This document shows, piece after piece, positions 8,701 to 16,565 of a DNA stretch of 64,000 nucleotides. The DNA comes from Burkholderiaceae bacterium. Lineage in GTDB: Bacteria; Pseudomonadota; Gammaproteobacteria; Burkholderiales; Burkholderiaceae_F. Numbering within the stretch: position 1 is the first letter of the stretch; each line of letters opens with the position of its first letter. The stretch lies in contig JALHMQ010000020.1 in NCBI GenBank assembly GCA_022843955.1, forward strand, positions 1 to 64,000, in the 5' to 3' direction. The notes beneath the pieces are model-generated. The model did not search any database. It saw only the letters and a program-made list of their open reading frames with translations, and was not told the DNA's origin. The position numbers were made by a program, and so were the translations under genes.

Positions 8701-9068
8701 CCCTTGCTGGCCTGACGGCGAGCCAGGGTGACGAGCTGGCTGAGGTTGCCGTAGCCGGCTCTGTTCTGCGCGAGCAGCACCAGGCGCGGGCCATCGGTCA
8801 GTTGCAGCTCGGTGCCGTGGATGAGCTTGAAGGCGCGCGCTGCAGCGTCTGCCTCGCGCAACTCCTGCAGGGCCAGATGGGCGCGCACGCTGCCGGCGAA
8901 CGAGCACTCGTCGGTGATCGCCAGGCCGGCGTACTCGAGCGCCAGCGCGCGCTCGACCAGTTCTTCGGGATGCGAGGCGCCGCGCAGGAAGCTGAAGTTG
9001 CTGGCGCAATGCAGCTCGGCATAGCCGGTGCCGGGGTCGTCGGTGCCGTCGAAGGCGCTGCTTGTCAT
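5745..9068 (-). CDS. dnaE2: Error-prone DNA polymerase DnaE2 (ImuC), with two internal repeat insertions
   Basis: A 1107-residue C-family polymerase that synthesises across DNA damage together with ImuA and ImuB. The N-terminal PHP domain has the DnaE2 hallmark ELHCASNFSFLRGASHPEE. The catalytic palm shows PPDIDVDF, and the protein ends with the OB-fold region and the typical SRDFH terminus. The start overlaps the imuB stop by four bases (ATGA), showing coupling. Two stretches look foreign: about residues 150-178, encoded by the palindromic element at 8541-8613, and about residues 583-613, encoded by the repeat near 7231-7325. Both keep the frame open. The first lies at the end of the PHP region and the second between conserved palm/fingers blocks. 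Activity is therefore plausible but not assured. Confidence 0.93.
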   Translation of the reverse strand: MTSSAFDGTDDPGTGYAELHCASNFSFLRGASHPEELVERALALEYAGLAITDECSFAGSVRAHLALQELREADAAARAFKLIHGTELQLTDGPRLVLLAQNRAGYGNLSQLVTLARRQASKGSYRLSIADLQAHADWLQDTLALVVQTKSAKSGSDSINRTSARQRKEIEPDPDFCWLMALMPGRVWIACELVRSADDAQTLARLTALARRTGLPLVAAGDVHMHARARKRLQDVLTAVRHKTPLAQAGRRLLPNAERYLRPRYRLERIYPPELLAESLAIAQRCTFSLDELRYEYPEEIVPPGETPATWLRKATYDEARGRYPDGMPDKVRKAVEHELALITDLAYEPYFLTVYDIVRFARSQGILCQGRGSAANSAVCYCLGITEVDPARMSVLFERFISKERNEPPDIDVDFEHQRREEVMQYIYAKYGRHRAALTAALHTYRPKGALRDVGKALGLSLDQVDKLAKTMAWWDGRRIKPERLQEAGFDPDNPVIAQVVELAQDLVGFPRHLSQHSGGFVIARERLDRLVPIENAAMADRTVIQWDKDDLDALGLLKIDVLALGMLSCIRRALDHINRFRADQEKTSPTLHGNPSPPLPPPLEREEKNRDGMRHRFTMQEIPAECPRVYDMLCQGDSLGVFQVESRAQMNMLPRLRPRTFYDLVIETAIVRPGPIQGGMVHPYLKRRQGLEAVTYPSEAVRGVLERTLGVSIFQEQVMQLAVVAAGFTPGEADKLRRAMAAWKRKGGIGPFRDKLLTGMLARGYSSDYAEQIYRQIQGFGEYGFPESHAASFALLVYVSSWLKCHQPAAFCAALLDSQPLGFYAPAQIVRDAMNHGVEIRPIEVTVSHWHCTLEPSHHAPHTPALRLGLALINGFNEDAGLRLEAARRDRPFADVADLALRARLNRQEINALAAADALAPLTGHRRQALWATLGLDPDAPRSAPLTAQAPAAEAPVDLLAPTEGQDIVADYAHTALTLRRHPLALLRDRFAAMRLVTAADVFAARPRQRIRTTGIVTCRQRPGTASGVTFVTLEDETGVMNVVVWSSVAEKYRRELLGATLLTVYGHVERLEAKDTPVVHLIAQRLVDHSALLGALEISSRDFH
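7231..7325. repeat. C-rich interspersed repeat inserted in dnaE2
   Basis: A purine/pyrimidine-skewed segment with an imperfect inverted core (CTCCCTTTC / AAGGGGAG, about 7245-7262) and long G runs. It resembles the dispersed short repeats that give proline-rich SPPLPPPLE-like peptides in many betaproteobacterial genomes. It interrupts dnaE2 where family members run directly from the RRALDHI block to the TMQEIP block. The boundaries are approximate, judged from where polymerase-like sequence stops and resumes. Confidence 0.6.
8541..8613. repeat. Palindromic repeat element (REP/RAYT-type) inserted in dnaE2
   Basis: Two 22-bp arms, 8541-8562 and 8592-8613, are inverted copies with a single mismatch. 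Each contains the core ATCGGGGTCAG. They flank 29 bp of unrelated sequence. Local base composition is AT-richer than dnaE2. The arm sequence is like palindromes associated with REP-associated tyrosine transposases in betaproteobacteria (recalled, not searched). No transposase is encoded, so the element would move in trans. Confidence 0.75.
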
Positions 9069-10630
9069 GCGAAGAATCCGTGCAGGAACCAGCGGCGCGG
9101 CGCGGCGAGTTCACGAAAGATCCACAGCACCTGGCCGCGCGCATTGCGGGCGATGAAGTAGTCGCGATGCACGGTGCGCCCCGGCTGCCCCTGCGCCGGC
9201 GAGCCCAGGTCCCACCAGCCGGCCTCGATGCGCTCGGGACCGGCGATCAGCGTCAGCGGACCCGCGTAGGCAGGTGCGTGCTGGGGCGGCGCTGTGGGCA
9301 GCGGCAGCGGCGTGGGCAGCAGCAGCAGTGGGCGCGGCGGCAACTCGGCGGCGTCTTGAGGATCGGGCGCGACGTCGAGCGGCGTGGGGCCGATGGCCAC
9401 CGCACGCTGCGCATGCTCGGGTCGATGATCGTCGACCGGCTGCAGCTGGAACACGCGCTCGGAGCCGAATCGCGCGTGCAGCGTTTCGGCCAGCTTGAGC
9501 CAATCGAGCCCGGGCGCGCCGTCACCGGGCGAGGGTGGCAGCAGGCTGGCGTTGAGCGCGGCAAAGCGCTGCAGATGCGCCACCGTCAGGCGCAGCGCGA
9601 TCGCCGGCGCGGGCAGGGCGACCCGCGTGAGCCGCTCGGCCAGCAGCTTGCCCAGCCGCTGCGCATCGCGTTCCGGCACGGCGAGATTCAGTGCGATCAG
9701 CGTGGGCGGCACCGGCTGCATGCGACGGGGGCTATGCACTGCGCTGAACGCCAGTTCGGTGGCACCGGCATCGCGCCCGCGCAGGAAGCCTTCGAGCGAG
9801 CGCAGCAACCGTTGCGCGGGGAACATCAACTGCTGGCTGTCGATGACGTCGGCCGGCAGGTCGATACCGGCGTCGAAGTGCTCGGGCGGCACGAACGGCG
9901 GCTGTGGATCCGGCACGCGACCGTAGGCGCGATCGAGGTCGGCAATCAGCGTGGCGGCAAAGCGCTTGCGCAGGGCGGCGCGCGGCAGCCGGTGCAGGTC
10001 GCCCAGCGCCTGCAGGCCGAGGGTGGTGAGGGTGGCCAGGGTGTCGGTTTCCCAGCCGGTGACCGCCAGCGGTAGCGGGTCGAGCGTGGCGGCGAGGGCA
10101 TCGCTGCTCAGCGCATCGCGTGCGTCGCCGCCCTGCGCGCGCGCCTGCGCGATCCACCAGGCGGCGCGCGGGGTGGGGGCGAGGGCGGCATGCGCGCGAT
10201 AGCCCAGGCCATCGAGTTCAGCGCGCAGGCGACGCAGCAGCAGCGTGCGGCCACCGAACAGGCGCAGGCTGCCGCCGATCTCCAGCAGCAGGCCGTGGTG
10301 GCGCTGGGCTGCGTGCGGGACCACGGCGGCGCTGAACTGATAGCCCCAGCAGGCCAGCTCATGCAGCGCGGCGGCCTCGCGCTCGGGGTGGCGGGGCAGG
10401 GCGAGCAGGTCACGCGCCAGCGCCTGAGCCGCGGCCAGTTTCAGGCCTGGCGCGACCCCGGCTGCGCGAGCGCTGTCATTGGCGAAGGCGACCAGCGGCC
10501 GTTGCGCCGGGCCATCGGTAACGACCACGGCAGGGACCGGCAGGGATCCGGTTGCGCCCATGCCATGCAGCGCGCGCGTTGCCAGTTGCAGCGGCAGCGC
10601 GGGAAGGGCGAGGGCAAGCCAGAGAGCCAT
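9065..10630 (-). CDS. imuB: ImuB, catalytically inactive Y-family polymerase homologue
   Basis: A 521-residue protein of the ImuB family, the hub that bridges DnaE2, ImuA and the beta sliding clamp in SOS mutagenesis. The N-terminus LWLALALPALPL replaces the FVDVDAFFASVE-type catalytic stretch of active Y-family polymerases, so the metal-binding acidic residues are missing, as is normal for ImuB. Palm, fingers and little-finger homology continue through LEIGGSLRLFGG and the helix-hairpin-helix-like LTTLGLQALGDLHRLP. QQLMF at residues 266-270 is a plausible clamp-binding motif. It overlaps dnaE2 by four bases. A 225-bp gap separates it from the upstream DinB-fold gene. Confidence 0.92.
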   Translation of the reverse strand: MALWLALALPALPLQLATRALHGMGATGSLPVPAVVVTDGPAQRPLVAFANDSARAAGVAPGLKLAAAQALARDLLALPRHPEREAAALHELACWGYQFSAAVVPHAAQRHHGLLLEIGGSLRLFGGRTLLLRRLRAELDGLGYRAHAALAPTPRAAWWIAQARAQGGDARDALSSDALAATLDPLPLAVTGWETDTLATLTTLGLQALGDLHRLPRAALRKRFAATLIADLDRAYGRVPDPQPPFVPPEHFDAGIDLPADVIDSQQLMFPAQRLLRSLEGFLRGRDAGATELAFSAVHSPRRMQPVPPTLIALNLAVPERDAQRLGKLLAERLTRVALPAPAIALRLTVAHLQRFAALNASLLPPSPGDGAPGLDWLKLAETLHARFGSERVFQLQPVDDHRPEHAQRAVAIGPTPLDVAPDPQDAAELPPRPLLLLPTPLPLPTAPPQHAPAYAGPLTLIAGPERIEAGWWDLGSPAQGQPGRTVHRDYFIARNARGQVLWIFRELAAPRRWFLHGFFA

Positions 10631-10855
10631 GGGACGGCAGGCAAGGATCGGAAGGGCAGCATCCGGCGCGCGGCATCACGGCGGGGGTGATCCGGTCACG
10701 CCAGGAGCGGTCCGGGGCCGGGCGGCGAGGAGAACGTCATGCGGCGGTGCCACGCCGCGCCCGATGCGGCTCTGGCAGAGCAAGGCGGGTACCGGCGAGC
10801 TGCCTGTGGCTGAGCGGGTGCCAGGACGACGCGCGCCTGCATGTCTGCGGGTGTG

Positions 10856-11440
10856 TCAGCCGGCGGACCAGATGCGCGCTTCGCTGAAGCCGAGTTCGGC
10901 AAAGTCGGCCGCCCGCAGGTCGGCTTCGTTGGCGCAGAAAAACTCGTCGAGCTGTGGCGGCGCCACGTCGGTACCGGCAAGCATGGCGTGCGCCTGGCCG
11001 CGATGATGGATCTGGTGCTGGAACAGGTGCGCCAGGATGCGCGAGACCTGGTCGGTGTAGGTGCCGGTGTGGCGCGGCAACTCCACCGGTCCGTCGAGCG
11101 TGGCGTCGGTCAGCGCCTCGCATAGCGCGATCAGCCGCTGATCGACTGCGCGCTGGGCGGGGATCAGCCCGGCGCAGGTGGCATGCGGCACCTCGGGCTC
11201 GAAGAAGCGGCCGGGCGCCGGATTGGGAGGATCGCCGCGCTGGCTGCGCTCGAGCATGTCGACGTAGAGCCAGTCGACGGTGAGGTTGTGGTTCAGCGTG
11301 GCCTGCAGCGACGGGAAAAAGCTCACGCGGGCTGCGGCGAATGCCGCGTCGGACAACTGCGCGCAGGCTTTCAGCAGGCGATGGTTGGCCCAGGCGTTGT
11401 TGAACGCCATGGTGCGGAAGTGATGGGCAAGCGAAGCCAT
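10856..11440 (-). CDS. DinB-family putative metal-dependent protein inside the imu operon
   Basis: A 194-residue four-helix-bundle protein of the DinB/DUF664 superfamily. The likely metal triad is present: H51 in the HNLTVDW segment and H142/H146 in the HQIHHRGQ motif. These proteins are damage-inducible in Bacillus or act as thiol-dependent transferases; the substrate here is unknown. AGGA lies about 8 bases before the ATG. It sits between imuA (41-bp gap) and imuB on the same strand, a position usually empty in lexA-imuA-imuB-dnaE2 operons, so SOS co-expression is likely. It should not be confused with E. coli DinB (Pol IV), an unrelated protein. Confidence 0.85.
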   Translation of the reverse strand: MASLAHHFRTMAFNNAWANHRLLKACAQLSDAAFAAARVSFFPSLQATLNHNLTVDWLYVDMLERSQRGDPPNPAPGRFFEPEVPHATCAGLIPAQRAVDQRLIALCEALTDATLDGPVELPRHTGTYTDQVSRILAHLFQHQIHHRGQAHAMLAGTDVAPPQLDEFFCANEADLRAADFAELGFSEARIWSAG

Positions 11441-11481
11441 GAGGTTTCCTGGGCAAGAAGAGGGCGAGAGGACGGCGCGGC

Positions 11482-12351
11482 TCAATGGCTGAACAAGGCC
11501 TTGAGCGACCAGCGCTGCTCGCGCTGCGCCGGGCGCGCTGCCTGCACGCTGGTGTCGGCGAGCGTGGCGGGTACTTCGACCGGTTCGGCGGCGATCGGTG
11601 GCGCCACCCGCGCGCTGCGCCAAGCGGCCGGATGTACCTGCAGGGCGATCGGCTCCAGCAGCGGTCGTCCGCGGCGCTTCAATACCTGCACCTGCAGCCG
11701 GCCGTCTTGCTGGGCAAGCTGCAGGCGCAGCGCGGCGGGCGAGGGGGCATTGACATGGCGGGTCGAGCGCAGAACAACCGTTAGCGCCCGGTGTTGCGCC
11801 GCCAGCAGATGCAGCCGGCGCAGCGCGCGGAAATCGGCCTCGCCGGCGCTGGCGTCGGGCAGCCAGCCGATGACCGCGCCCAGATGGCCGGCGCGCAGCG
11901 CCTGTTCGAGCGCCCACCAGCTTTCGCGCGGAGCCGCCGGCTGCACGAACATGCAGTACGCCGGATCGATGCCGGCAGCTTGCAGGGCGGGGGCGTAAGG
12001 CAGCGGAGCCGGCTGGGCGCTGCGGGCGACCGCGCGCTTGCTTTCCTGCACCGGCAGGACCCATACGCAGGACCGCTGCGCGGCACTCATCGCCGCCAGC
12101 GCGGGTGCCAGCAGCGACAGTTCGCCCAGGCCAGGGGTGTCGAGCAGCAGTTCGATCAGCTGGCCTTGCGGCCAGCCGCCCCCCGGCAACTCGGCATTCA
12201 GGGCGGCAAAGCCACTGCCCAGGATGGGCGTGGTGTCGTCGGCGGGCAGATCGGTGGCGCGCCATAGGGCGTGATCCAGGCGCGTTGGTGCTGCTGCGGC
12301 CGGGGCGCCGGCATGATCGAAGAGCGAATGAAGGGCCGTGGCGGCACGCAT
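11482..12351 (-). CDS. imuA: ImuA, translesion synthesis accessory protein
   Basis: A 289-residue RecA-fold-like protein of the ImuA/SulA-related family. It works with ImuB and DnaE2 in damage-induced mutagenesis, probably by contacting RecA or the replication complex. Family features visible are the early ILGSGFAALNAELPGGGWPQGQLIELL segment, corresponding to a degenerate Walker region, and the LRSTRHVNAPSPAALRLQL block. GAGAGG lies just upstream of the ATG. The gene follows lexA by 68 bp with no second LexA box seen, so it is probably transcribed from the lexA promoter. Confidence 0.9.
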   Translation of the reverse strand: MRAATALHSLFDHAGAPAAAAPTRLDHALWRATDLPADDTTPILGSGFAALNAELPGGGWPQGQLIELLLDTPGLGELSLLAPALAAMSAAQRSCVWVLPVQESKRAVARSAQPAPLPYAPALQAAGIDPAYCMFVQPAAPRESWWALEQALRAGHLGAVIGWLPDASAGEADFRALRRLHLLAAQHRALTVVLRSTRHVNAPSPAALRLQLAQQDGRLQVQVLKRRGRPLLEPIALQVHPAAWRSARVAPPIAAEPVEVPATLADTSVQAARPAQREQRWSLKALFSH

Positions 12352-12419
12352 GACGCCTCTCAGAAGAAGGTTGGGGGTGGCGCAGCCGTGCTGCGCGACG
12401 GAGCGGTGCGGTGAGCGCG

Positions 12420-13055
12420 CTACAACGAAGGTCGGATCACGCCCACGGCGATACCTTCGATCGCCAGCGGATCACGCTTGAGGTCGACCACGATCGGCTT
12501 GTAGTCCGGGTTCTCGGCGATCAGTTCGACCCGGCTGCCGCGTTGCTTCAGGCGCTTGACGGTGACTTCATCGCCCAGCCGGGCGATCACGACCTGGCCA
12601 TTTTGCGCAGTGGCCTGCTTGTGGACGGCAAGCCAGTCGCCATCGAGGATGCCGGCATCGCGCATGCTCATGCCCCGCACTTCGAGCAGGTAATCGGCGC
12701 GAGGTTTGAACATCTGCGGATCGATGGCCGGGTGCTTGAGCACGTTCTGCTCGGCAAGAATGGGGCTGCCGGCAGCAACCTTGCCGATCAGGGGCAGGCC
12801 GAACTCGGCGCTGACTTCGCGCAGCGCCAGCACGGTTTCCTTCAGCCGGATGCCGCGCGAGGTGCCGGCCACCAACTCGATGAGCCCCTTTTTCTGCAAC
12901 GCCTGCAGATGCTGCTCGGCGGCGTTGAGTGAGCGAAAGCCGAAGGCACGGGCAATCTCGTCACGCGTTGGAGGGGCGCCGCTGTCGAGCAGTGACTGGC
13001 GGATGAAGTCGAGAATCTCGCCTTGGCGGGCGGTGAGGGTCGATTCGGCTTGCAT
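12420..13055 (-). CDS. lexA: LexA repressor
   Basis: A 211-residue SOS repressor. The N-terminal winged helix-turn-helix ([12 protein letters not shown]) binds the SOS box. The C-terminal S24 peptidase domain has the self-cleavage site A95-G96 in KVAAGSP, catalytic Ser130 in RGMSMRDAG and Lys146 in AVHKQ. RecA-activated cleavage relieves repression. The ATG at 13055 gives the normal LexA N-terminus; a longer reading to 13268 runs through the operator and is not coding. The gene heads the imuA-DinB-imuB-dnaE2 operon, the arrangement also known for lexA2-imuABC in pseudomonads. Confidence 0.97.
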   Translation of the reverse strand: MQAESTLTARQGEILDFIRQSLLDSGAPPTRDEIARAFGFRSLNAAEQHLQALQKKGLIELVAGTSRGIRLKETVLALREVSAEFGLPLIGKVAAGSPILAEQNVLKHPAIDPQMFKPRADYLLEVRGMSMRDAGILDGDWLAVHKQATAQNGQVVIARLGDEVTVKRLKQRGSRVELIAENPDYKPIVVDLKRDPLAIEGIAVGVIRPSL

Positions 13056-13086
13056 GGGCGTTCCCGGGGTGGCGGTACTGTCAATT

Positions 13087-13112
13087 GAATGCTGTAAATG
13101 TATACAGCATTC
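13087..13112 (-). promoter_or_regulatory. LexA operator (SOS box) of the lexA-imu operon
   Basis: A perfect 10-bp inverted repeat (GAATGCTGTA / TACAGCATTC) with a 6-bp AT-rich spacer. It contains CTGTAAATGTATACAG at 13092-13107, matching the CTG-N10-CAG consensus. It lies 37 bp upstream of the lexA ATG, giving autoregulation and SOS induction of the operon. Confidence 0.93.
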
Positions 13113-13536
13113 GTTCGGGAGACAAGTGCGGCGTGTTGGTATGGCGAGGTGCAAGTCAACCAGCCGCACATCGGGCCATGCCCGTGCAAAGCCGCGGGAA
13201 TGCTGTCTGCACCCAGGGAACGCGGCTGAGTCGTTGGCCGGTGCTGCCGCCGGAAATCGCGGGTACACTGCCCAGCCATTCGCAATGGGCTGAGTCGTTG
13301 CCGATGCGAGCGCATGGCGCCGCAGGCCGGTCAGCCCGCGTTTCGCGTCATCCCGTTTTCGGATCGCCTGTCCCGCGGCTGCCTGATTTCAAGACCACAG
13401 CCTGCGGTCACGGGTCGCGATCCTCGAAGCACCGGATTTCAGAACTCACGCAACACAAGGCCGACCGCCTGCGTGTGCAACGCCATCCTCGCATGGCAAC
13501 TGCCGCGCACGTCGCCCACCGACCGACAACAACGCG
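13113..13536. other. Intergenic region between lexA and scpB
   Basis: 424 bp between divergent genes with no ORF I would accept. It holds a 13-bp direct repeat, GGCTGAGTCGTTG, at 13224-13236 and 13288-13300, and a TACACT that could be a -10 for scpB (13264-13269) but lacks a convincing -35. I see no RNA gene. Confidence 0.6.
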
Positions 13537-14241
13537 ATGAATACACAAGAGGCGAAGATCGTCCTCGAAACTGCGCTTTTGACGTCGCAACAGCCCCTGC
13601 CGCTGTCGGAGTTGCGTCGGCTGTTTGCCGACGAACTCAACGCCGACACTTTGCGCACGCTGCTCGATGAACTGCGCAGCGACTGGAGCGGACGCGGCAT
13701 CGAACTGGTGGTGCTGGCCTCCGGCTGGCGCTTTCAAAGCGCCCCGCTGATGCGTCCGTACCTGGATCGCCTCAACCCGGAAAAGCCACCCAAGTATTCA
13801 CGCGCCGTGATGGAAACGCTGGCGATCATTGCCTATCGGCAGCCGGTGACGCGCGGCGACATCGAAGAGATTCGCGGCGTCACCGTCTCGAGTCAGGTGA
13901 TCAAGGCATTGGAGGACCGCGGCTGGGTCGAGACCATCGGACACCGCGAGGCCCCCGGTCGGCCGGCGTTGTTCGCCACCACCCGCCACTTCCTCGACGA
14001 CCTCGGCCTGCGCTCGCTCGAGGAACTGCCGGCGCTCGACCGCGCCCAGGGCGCGCTCCCTGCCGAGTTCGAGCTGCAGTTTGCCGGTGCGGTTGCTGCC
14101 CAGGTGCCGGCCAACGACGATCGTTCCGAACTCGCACTCGACCTGACCGCCCCGTCGCCGAGCCCTTCGTCCGACCTGTTGTCCGCCCCCGCCGAACTCG
14201 CGCCGCCGGCGCCGAGCGATCCGGCCCAACCTGCCGCCTGA
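13537..14241 (+). CDS. scpB: Segregation and condensation protein B (ScpB)
   Basis: A 234-residue kleisin-associated protein with two tandem winged-helix domains. It dimerises and loads on ScpA in the SMC-ScpAB condensin that organises and segregates the chromosome. Characteristic stretches are [30 protein letters not shown] and the GRPALFATT wing, followed by FLDDLGL. A Pro/Ala-rich tail of about 65 residues beyond the conserved domain is common in this group. The stop is three bases from the rluB start, so the two are in one operon. ScpA is not in the window. Confidence 0.94.
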   Translation: MNTQEAKIVLETALLTSQQPLPLSELRRLFADELNADTLRTLLDELRSDWSGRGIELVVLASGWRFQSAPLMRPYLDRLNPEKPPKYSRAVMETLAIIAYRQPVTRGDIEEIRGVTVSSQVIKALEDRGWVETIGHREAPGRPALFATTRHFLDDLGLRSLEELPALDRAQGALPAEFELQFAGAVAAQVPANDDRSELALDLTAPSPSPSSDLLSAPAELAPPAPSDPAQPAA

Positions 14242-14244
14242 CTC

Positions 14245-15654
14245 ATGACGCACGCGACTCGTCCCACGCCCGACGACGATTTCAATCCACCTGCGGCGGC
14301 CGACACCGGCGGGCGCTCGGCAGACGGCGGACCGCACGCCGATCTGCCAGCCGCACTCCCAGCTGCGCCGCAGGCAGAGGCAGATCGCAGTGAGTCGGTG
14401 CAACGATCCGATGCCGCACCGGCCGAGCCAGACGCGGCCGAGCCCGGCAACGAGCGGCGTCCGCGTGGCCCGCACGGTCGCCGTCGCCGTGGCCGGGGTC
14501 GTGGTGGTGACGCCAACCGCAACGACAACGGCACTGCCGCAGCGGGTGCGACCTCGGGTGCGCCCGCGCCGCGCGAGGCCGCGCCACTGGTTGGCGCAGA
14601 CGACGAGCTGAACTTGTCGTCGATGCCGCCCCAGCCGCTGTCGCGCGAGGTGCTCGAACGCGGTCGCAAGGCCAGCAAGCAAGCGCTCAATGCGCAATCG
14701 GAGAAACTGCACAAGGTGCTCGCCGACGCCGGCATCGGTTCCCGCCGTGACATGGAAGAACTGATCCTTGCCGGACGCGTGTCGGTCAATGGCTTGCCTG
14801 CGCATACCGGGCAGCGCGTGATGCCGACCGATCAGGTGCGCGTCAATGGCAAGCCGCTTCAATTGCGGCTCAAGTCGGCTGGCAAACCGCCGCGCGTGGT
14901 CCTGTATCACAAGCCGGTCGGTGAGATCGTCTCGCAAGACGATCCCGAAGGCCGGCCCACGGTGTTCGCCAAGTTGCCCAAGGTCAGCGGTGCACGCTGG
15001 GTCGCGGTGGGCCGGCTCGATTTCAACACCGAGGGTCTGCTGATCTTCACGACCTCCGGTGAACTGGCAAACCGCCTGATGCATCCTCGCTACGAGGTCG
15101 AACGCGAGTACGCGGTGCGTGTTCTGGGTGCGCTGACCGACGAGCAGATGCAGCAGTTGCGTGACGGCATCACCCTCGATGACGGTCCGGCGCACTTCAA
15201 CAAGATCGAAGACGCGGGCGGACAGGGCGCCAACCACTGGTATCGGGTCACGATCGCCGAAGGGCGCAACCGCGAGGTGCGCCGCATGTTCGAGCAGGCA
15301 GGATTGGAAGTGAGCCGGCTGATCCGGGTGCGTTACGGTGCCGTCGCCCTGCCGCGCTCGCTGGCGCGCGGTCGTTACTCGGAACTGGCGCCGGAGTGGG
15401 TTCAGGCCTGGATTCATGACCTGGGCATCGGTGCCGACGAGATTCGCGGTGGCGGCGGCCAGCAGCGCAGCGGGCAGGGCGGCCGCAACAAGGGCAAGGG
15501 ACCGCGGTCTCAGGGTCAGGGCGGCGGCAATCGGCCGCCCAGGCAGCCCGATCCCATGACCAGTACGGTTCAGTACATCGCGGCGGGCGCCGGCCAGCCG
15601 GGCCTGGGCCAGCCACGCTTTCGCCGGCCGAAGCCGTCCCGCGGCTTCCCCTGA
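14245..15654 (+). CDS. rluB: 23S rRNA pseudouridine synthase RluB
   Basis: A 469-residue RsuA-family enzyme that isomerises a uridine (U2605 in E. coli numbering) in 23S rRNA helix 93. Order of parts: a disordered acidic/arginine N-terminal extension (about 1-150), an S4 RNA-binding domain starting [15 protein letters not shown] (about 153), and a catalytic domain with Asp259 in [12 protein letters not shown]. The signature [20 protein letters not shown] follows, and then a glycine/arginine-rich tail. Both low-complexity extensions are typical of Burkholderiales RluB. It begins three bases after scpB. Confidence 0.94.
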   Translation: MTHATRPTPDDDFNPPAAADTGGRSADGGPHADLPAALPAAPQAEADRSESVQRSDAAPAEPDAAEPGNERRPRGPHGRRRRGRGRGGDANRNDNGTAAAGATSGAPAPREAAPLVGADDELNLSSMPPQPLSREVLERGRKASKQALNAQSEKLHKVLADAGIGSRRDMEELILAGRVSVNGLPAHTGQRVMPTDQVRVNGKPLQLRLKSAGKPPRVVLYHKPVGEIVSQDDPEGRPTVFAKLPKVSGARWVAVGRLDFNTEGLLIFTTSGELANRLMHPRYEVEREYAVRVLGALTDEQMQQLRDGITLDDGPAHFNKIEDAGGQGANHWYRVTIAEGRNREVRRMFEQAGLEVSRLIRVRYGAVALPRSLARGRYSELAPEWVQAWIHDLGIGADEIRGGGGQQRSGQGGRNKGKGPRSQGQGGGNRPPRQPDPMTSTVQYIAAGAGQPGLGQPRFRRPKPSRGFP

Positions 15655-15721
15655 AAGGTCGGCCCGGGGTTCCATCCTGCCGGTTTCCCTGCGTCCTGCG
15701 TGCCTGGCCGTCACGGGCGGC

Positions 15722-15750
15722 TTGTTCGCGCCTGCCTGCACCCCTATAAT
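15722..15750 (+). promoter_or_regulatory. Strong sigma70 promoter of the rimP-nusA-infB operon
   Basis: TTGTTC (15722-15727), a 17-bp spacer and a perfect TATAAT (15745-15750). Transcription would start near 15757, leaving a leader of about 240 nt before rimP. Confidence 0.8.
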
Positions 15751-15756
15751 CGCCGT

Positions 15757-15998
15757 TTGCCGCGAGGCGGCTTTCCGCGTTTGCTGAAAGTCTCTTGCGG
15801 CTGTGTCCCAGGCTGGGTGAGATGGCGCGGGTCGAGGCAGGGCCGCTCGATCGTGCGTTCCGGCCTACGGCGGGCGGGGACACAAGCCTGTTGGTTGAGG
15901 AAATGGGCTCTCGAGCCCATTTTTTTTTGCTGCGGCGATTGTGTGGTGTCGCGCCGTGTTGTGCAGTGGCGCGGCCGGTGAAGCGGAGACAGGAAGAC
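15757..15998 (+). ncRNA. Structured 5' leader / attenuator of rimP
   Basis: The untranslated leader can fold several ways. A small hairpin GCCGC-gag-GCGGC lies at 15759-15771. TGTGTCCC (15802-15809) pairs with GGGACACA (15877-15884). The adjoining CAGGCT (15809-15814) pairs with AGCCTG (15885-15890) in a crossing arrangement, so these are alternative conformations or a pseudoknot. An intrinsic terminator at 15901-15928 lies before the gene. This is the architecture of a transcription attenuator and recalls the rimP-leader class described by comparative genomics (recalled, not matched here). A short stand-alone RNA of about 170 nt is the other reading. Confidence 0.6.
15901..15928 (+). terminator. 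Intrinsic terminator inside the rimP leader
   Basis: A perfect 10-bp stem (AAATGGGCTC / GAGCCCATTT) with a two-base gap is followed by an unbroken run of nine T. It lies about 70 bp upstream of the rimP start and in the operon's own orientation, so some read-through or antitermination is required. Confidence 0.88.
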
Positions 15999-16565
15999 GT
16001 GGCTGGTGTTGCGGTTGAGCTCAATGCGCTGATCGAGCGCACGGTCGAGGGACTCGGTTACGAGCTCGTCGACGTGGAGCGCGCCGCGGCGGGACTGCTG
16101 CGGGTGACCCTTGATACGGCGTCGGATCGCGGCATTGCCATCGAGGACTGCGAACGCGTGAGTCACCAGCTGACGCACCTCTTCGCGGTGGAGCATGTCG
16201 CTTACGAGCGGCTGGAAGTGTCATCGCCGGGTGTGGACCGGCCGCTGAAAAAGGCGCGGGACTTTGCGCGCTTTGCCGGCGAGGAGATCCGCGTGCAGTT
16301 GTTTGCGCCGCTCAATGGGCGCAAGCGCTGGCAGGGCCGCTTGCTGCAGCTGAGCGGGGAAGCGGGTGCCGAGCAGCTGACGCTGCTTGTGTCGCCTGAG
16401 GATGAAGCGGAGTCGGTGCGGCGCGTACGTCCGGCGGCCGCCAAGGCGACCAAGAAGACGAACCGCGGCAAGGCGCAGGCCGAGCCGCTGAAGATCGAAT
16501 TTGCATTGGCGGATGTCGACAAGGCCCGCCTGGTGCCGATGCTGGATTTCAGGAGCAAGCAGTGA
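15999..16565 (+). CDS. rimP: Ribosome maturation factor RimP
   Basis: A 188-residue protein needed for 30S subunit maturation. The N-terminal alpha/beta domain carries GYELVDVE and the SH3-like C-terminal part starts after the signature [18 protein letters not shown]. The GTG at 15999 is preferred over upstream starts because AGGAAG precedes it and the protein then begins at the normal family position. Its stop overlaps the nusA GTG start (GTGA), so the genes are coupled. An Arg/Lys-rich insertion ([15 protein letters not shown]) is usual in this lineage. Confidence 0.95.
   Translation: MAGVAVELNALIERTVEGLGYELVDVERAAAGLLRVTLDTASDRGIAIEDCERVSHQLTHLFAVEHVAYERLEVSSPGVDRPLKKARDFARFAGEEIRVQLFAPLNGRKRWQGRLLQLSGEAGAEQLTLLVSPEDEAESVRRVRPAAAKATKKTNRGKAQAEPLKIEFALADVDKARLVPMLDFRSKQ

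Noticed and set aside
13798-15741. 647-codon open frame antisense to scpB-rluB
   Set aside because: It spans two real genes and a gene boundary and has shadow composition with no domain.
15757-15930. Leader of rimP as a 6S RNA or tRNA gene
   Set aside because: No tRNA cloverleaf can be drawn and the ends do not form the long closing stem with open bubble expected of 6S RNA.
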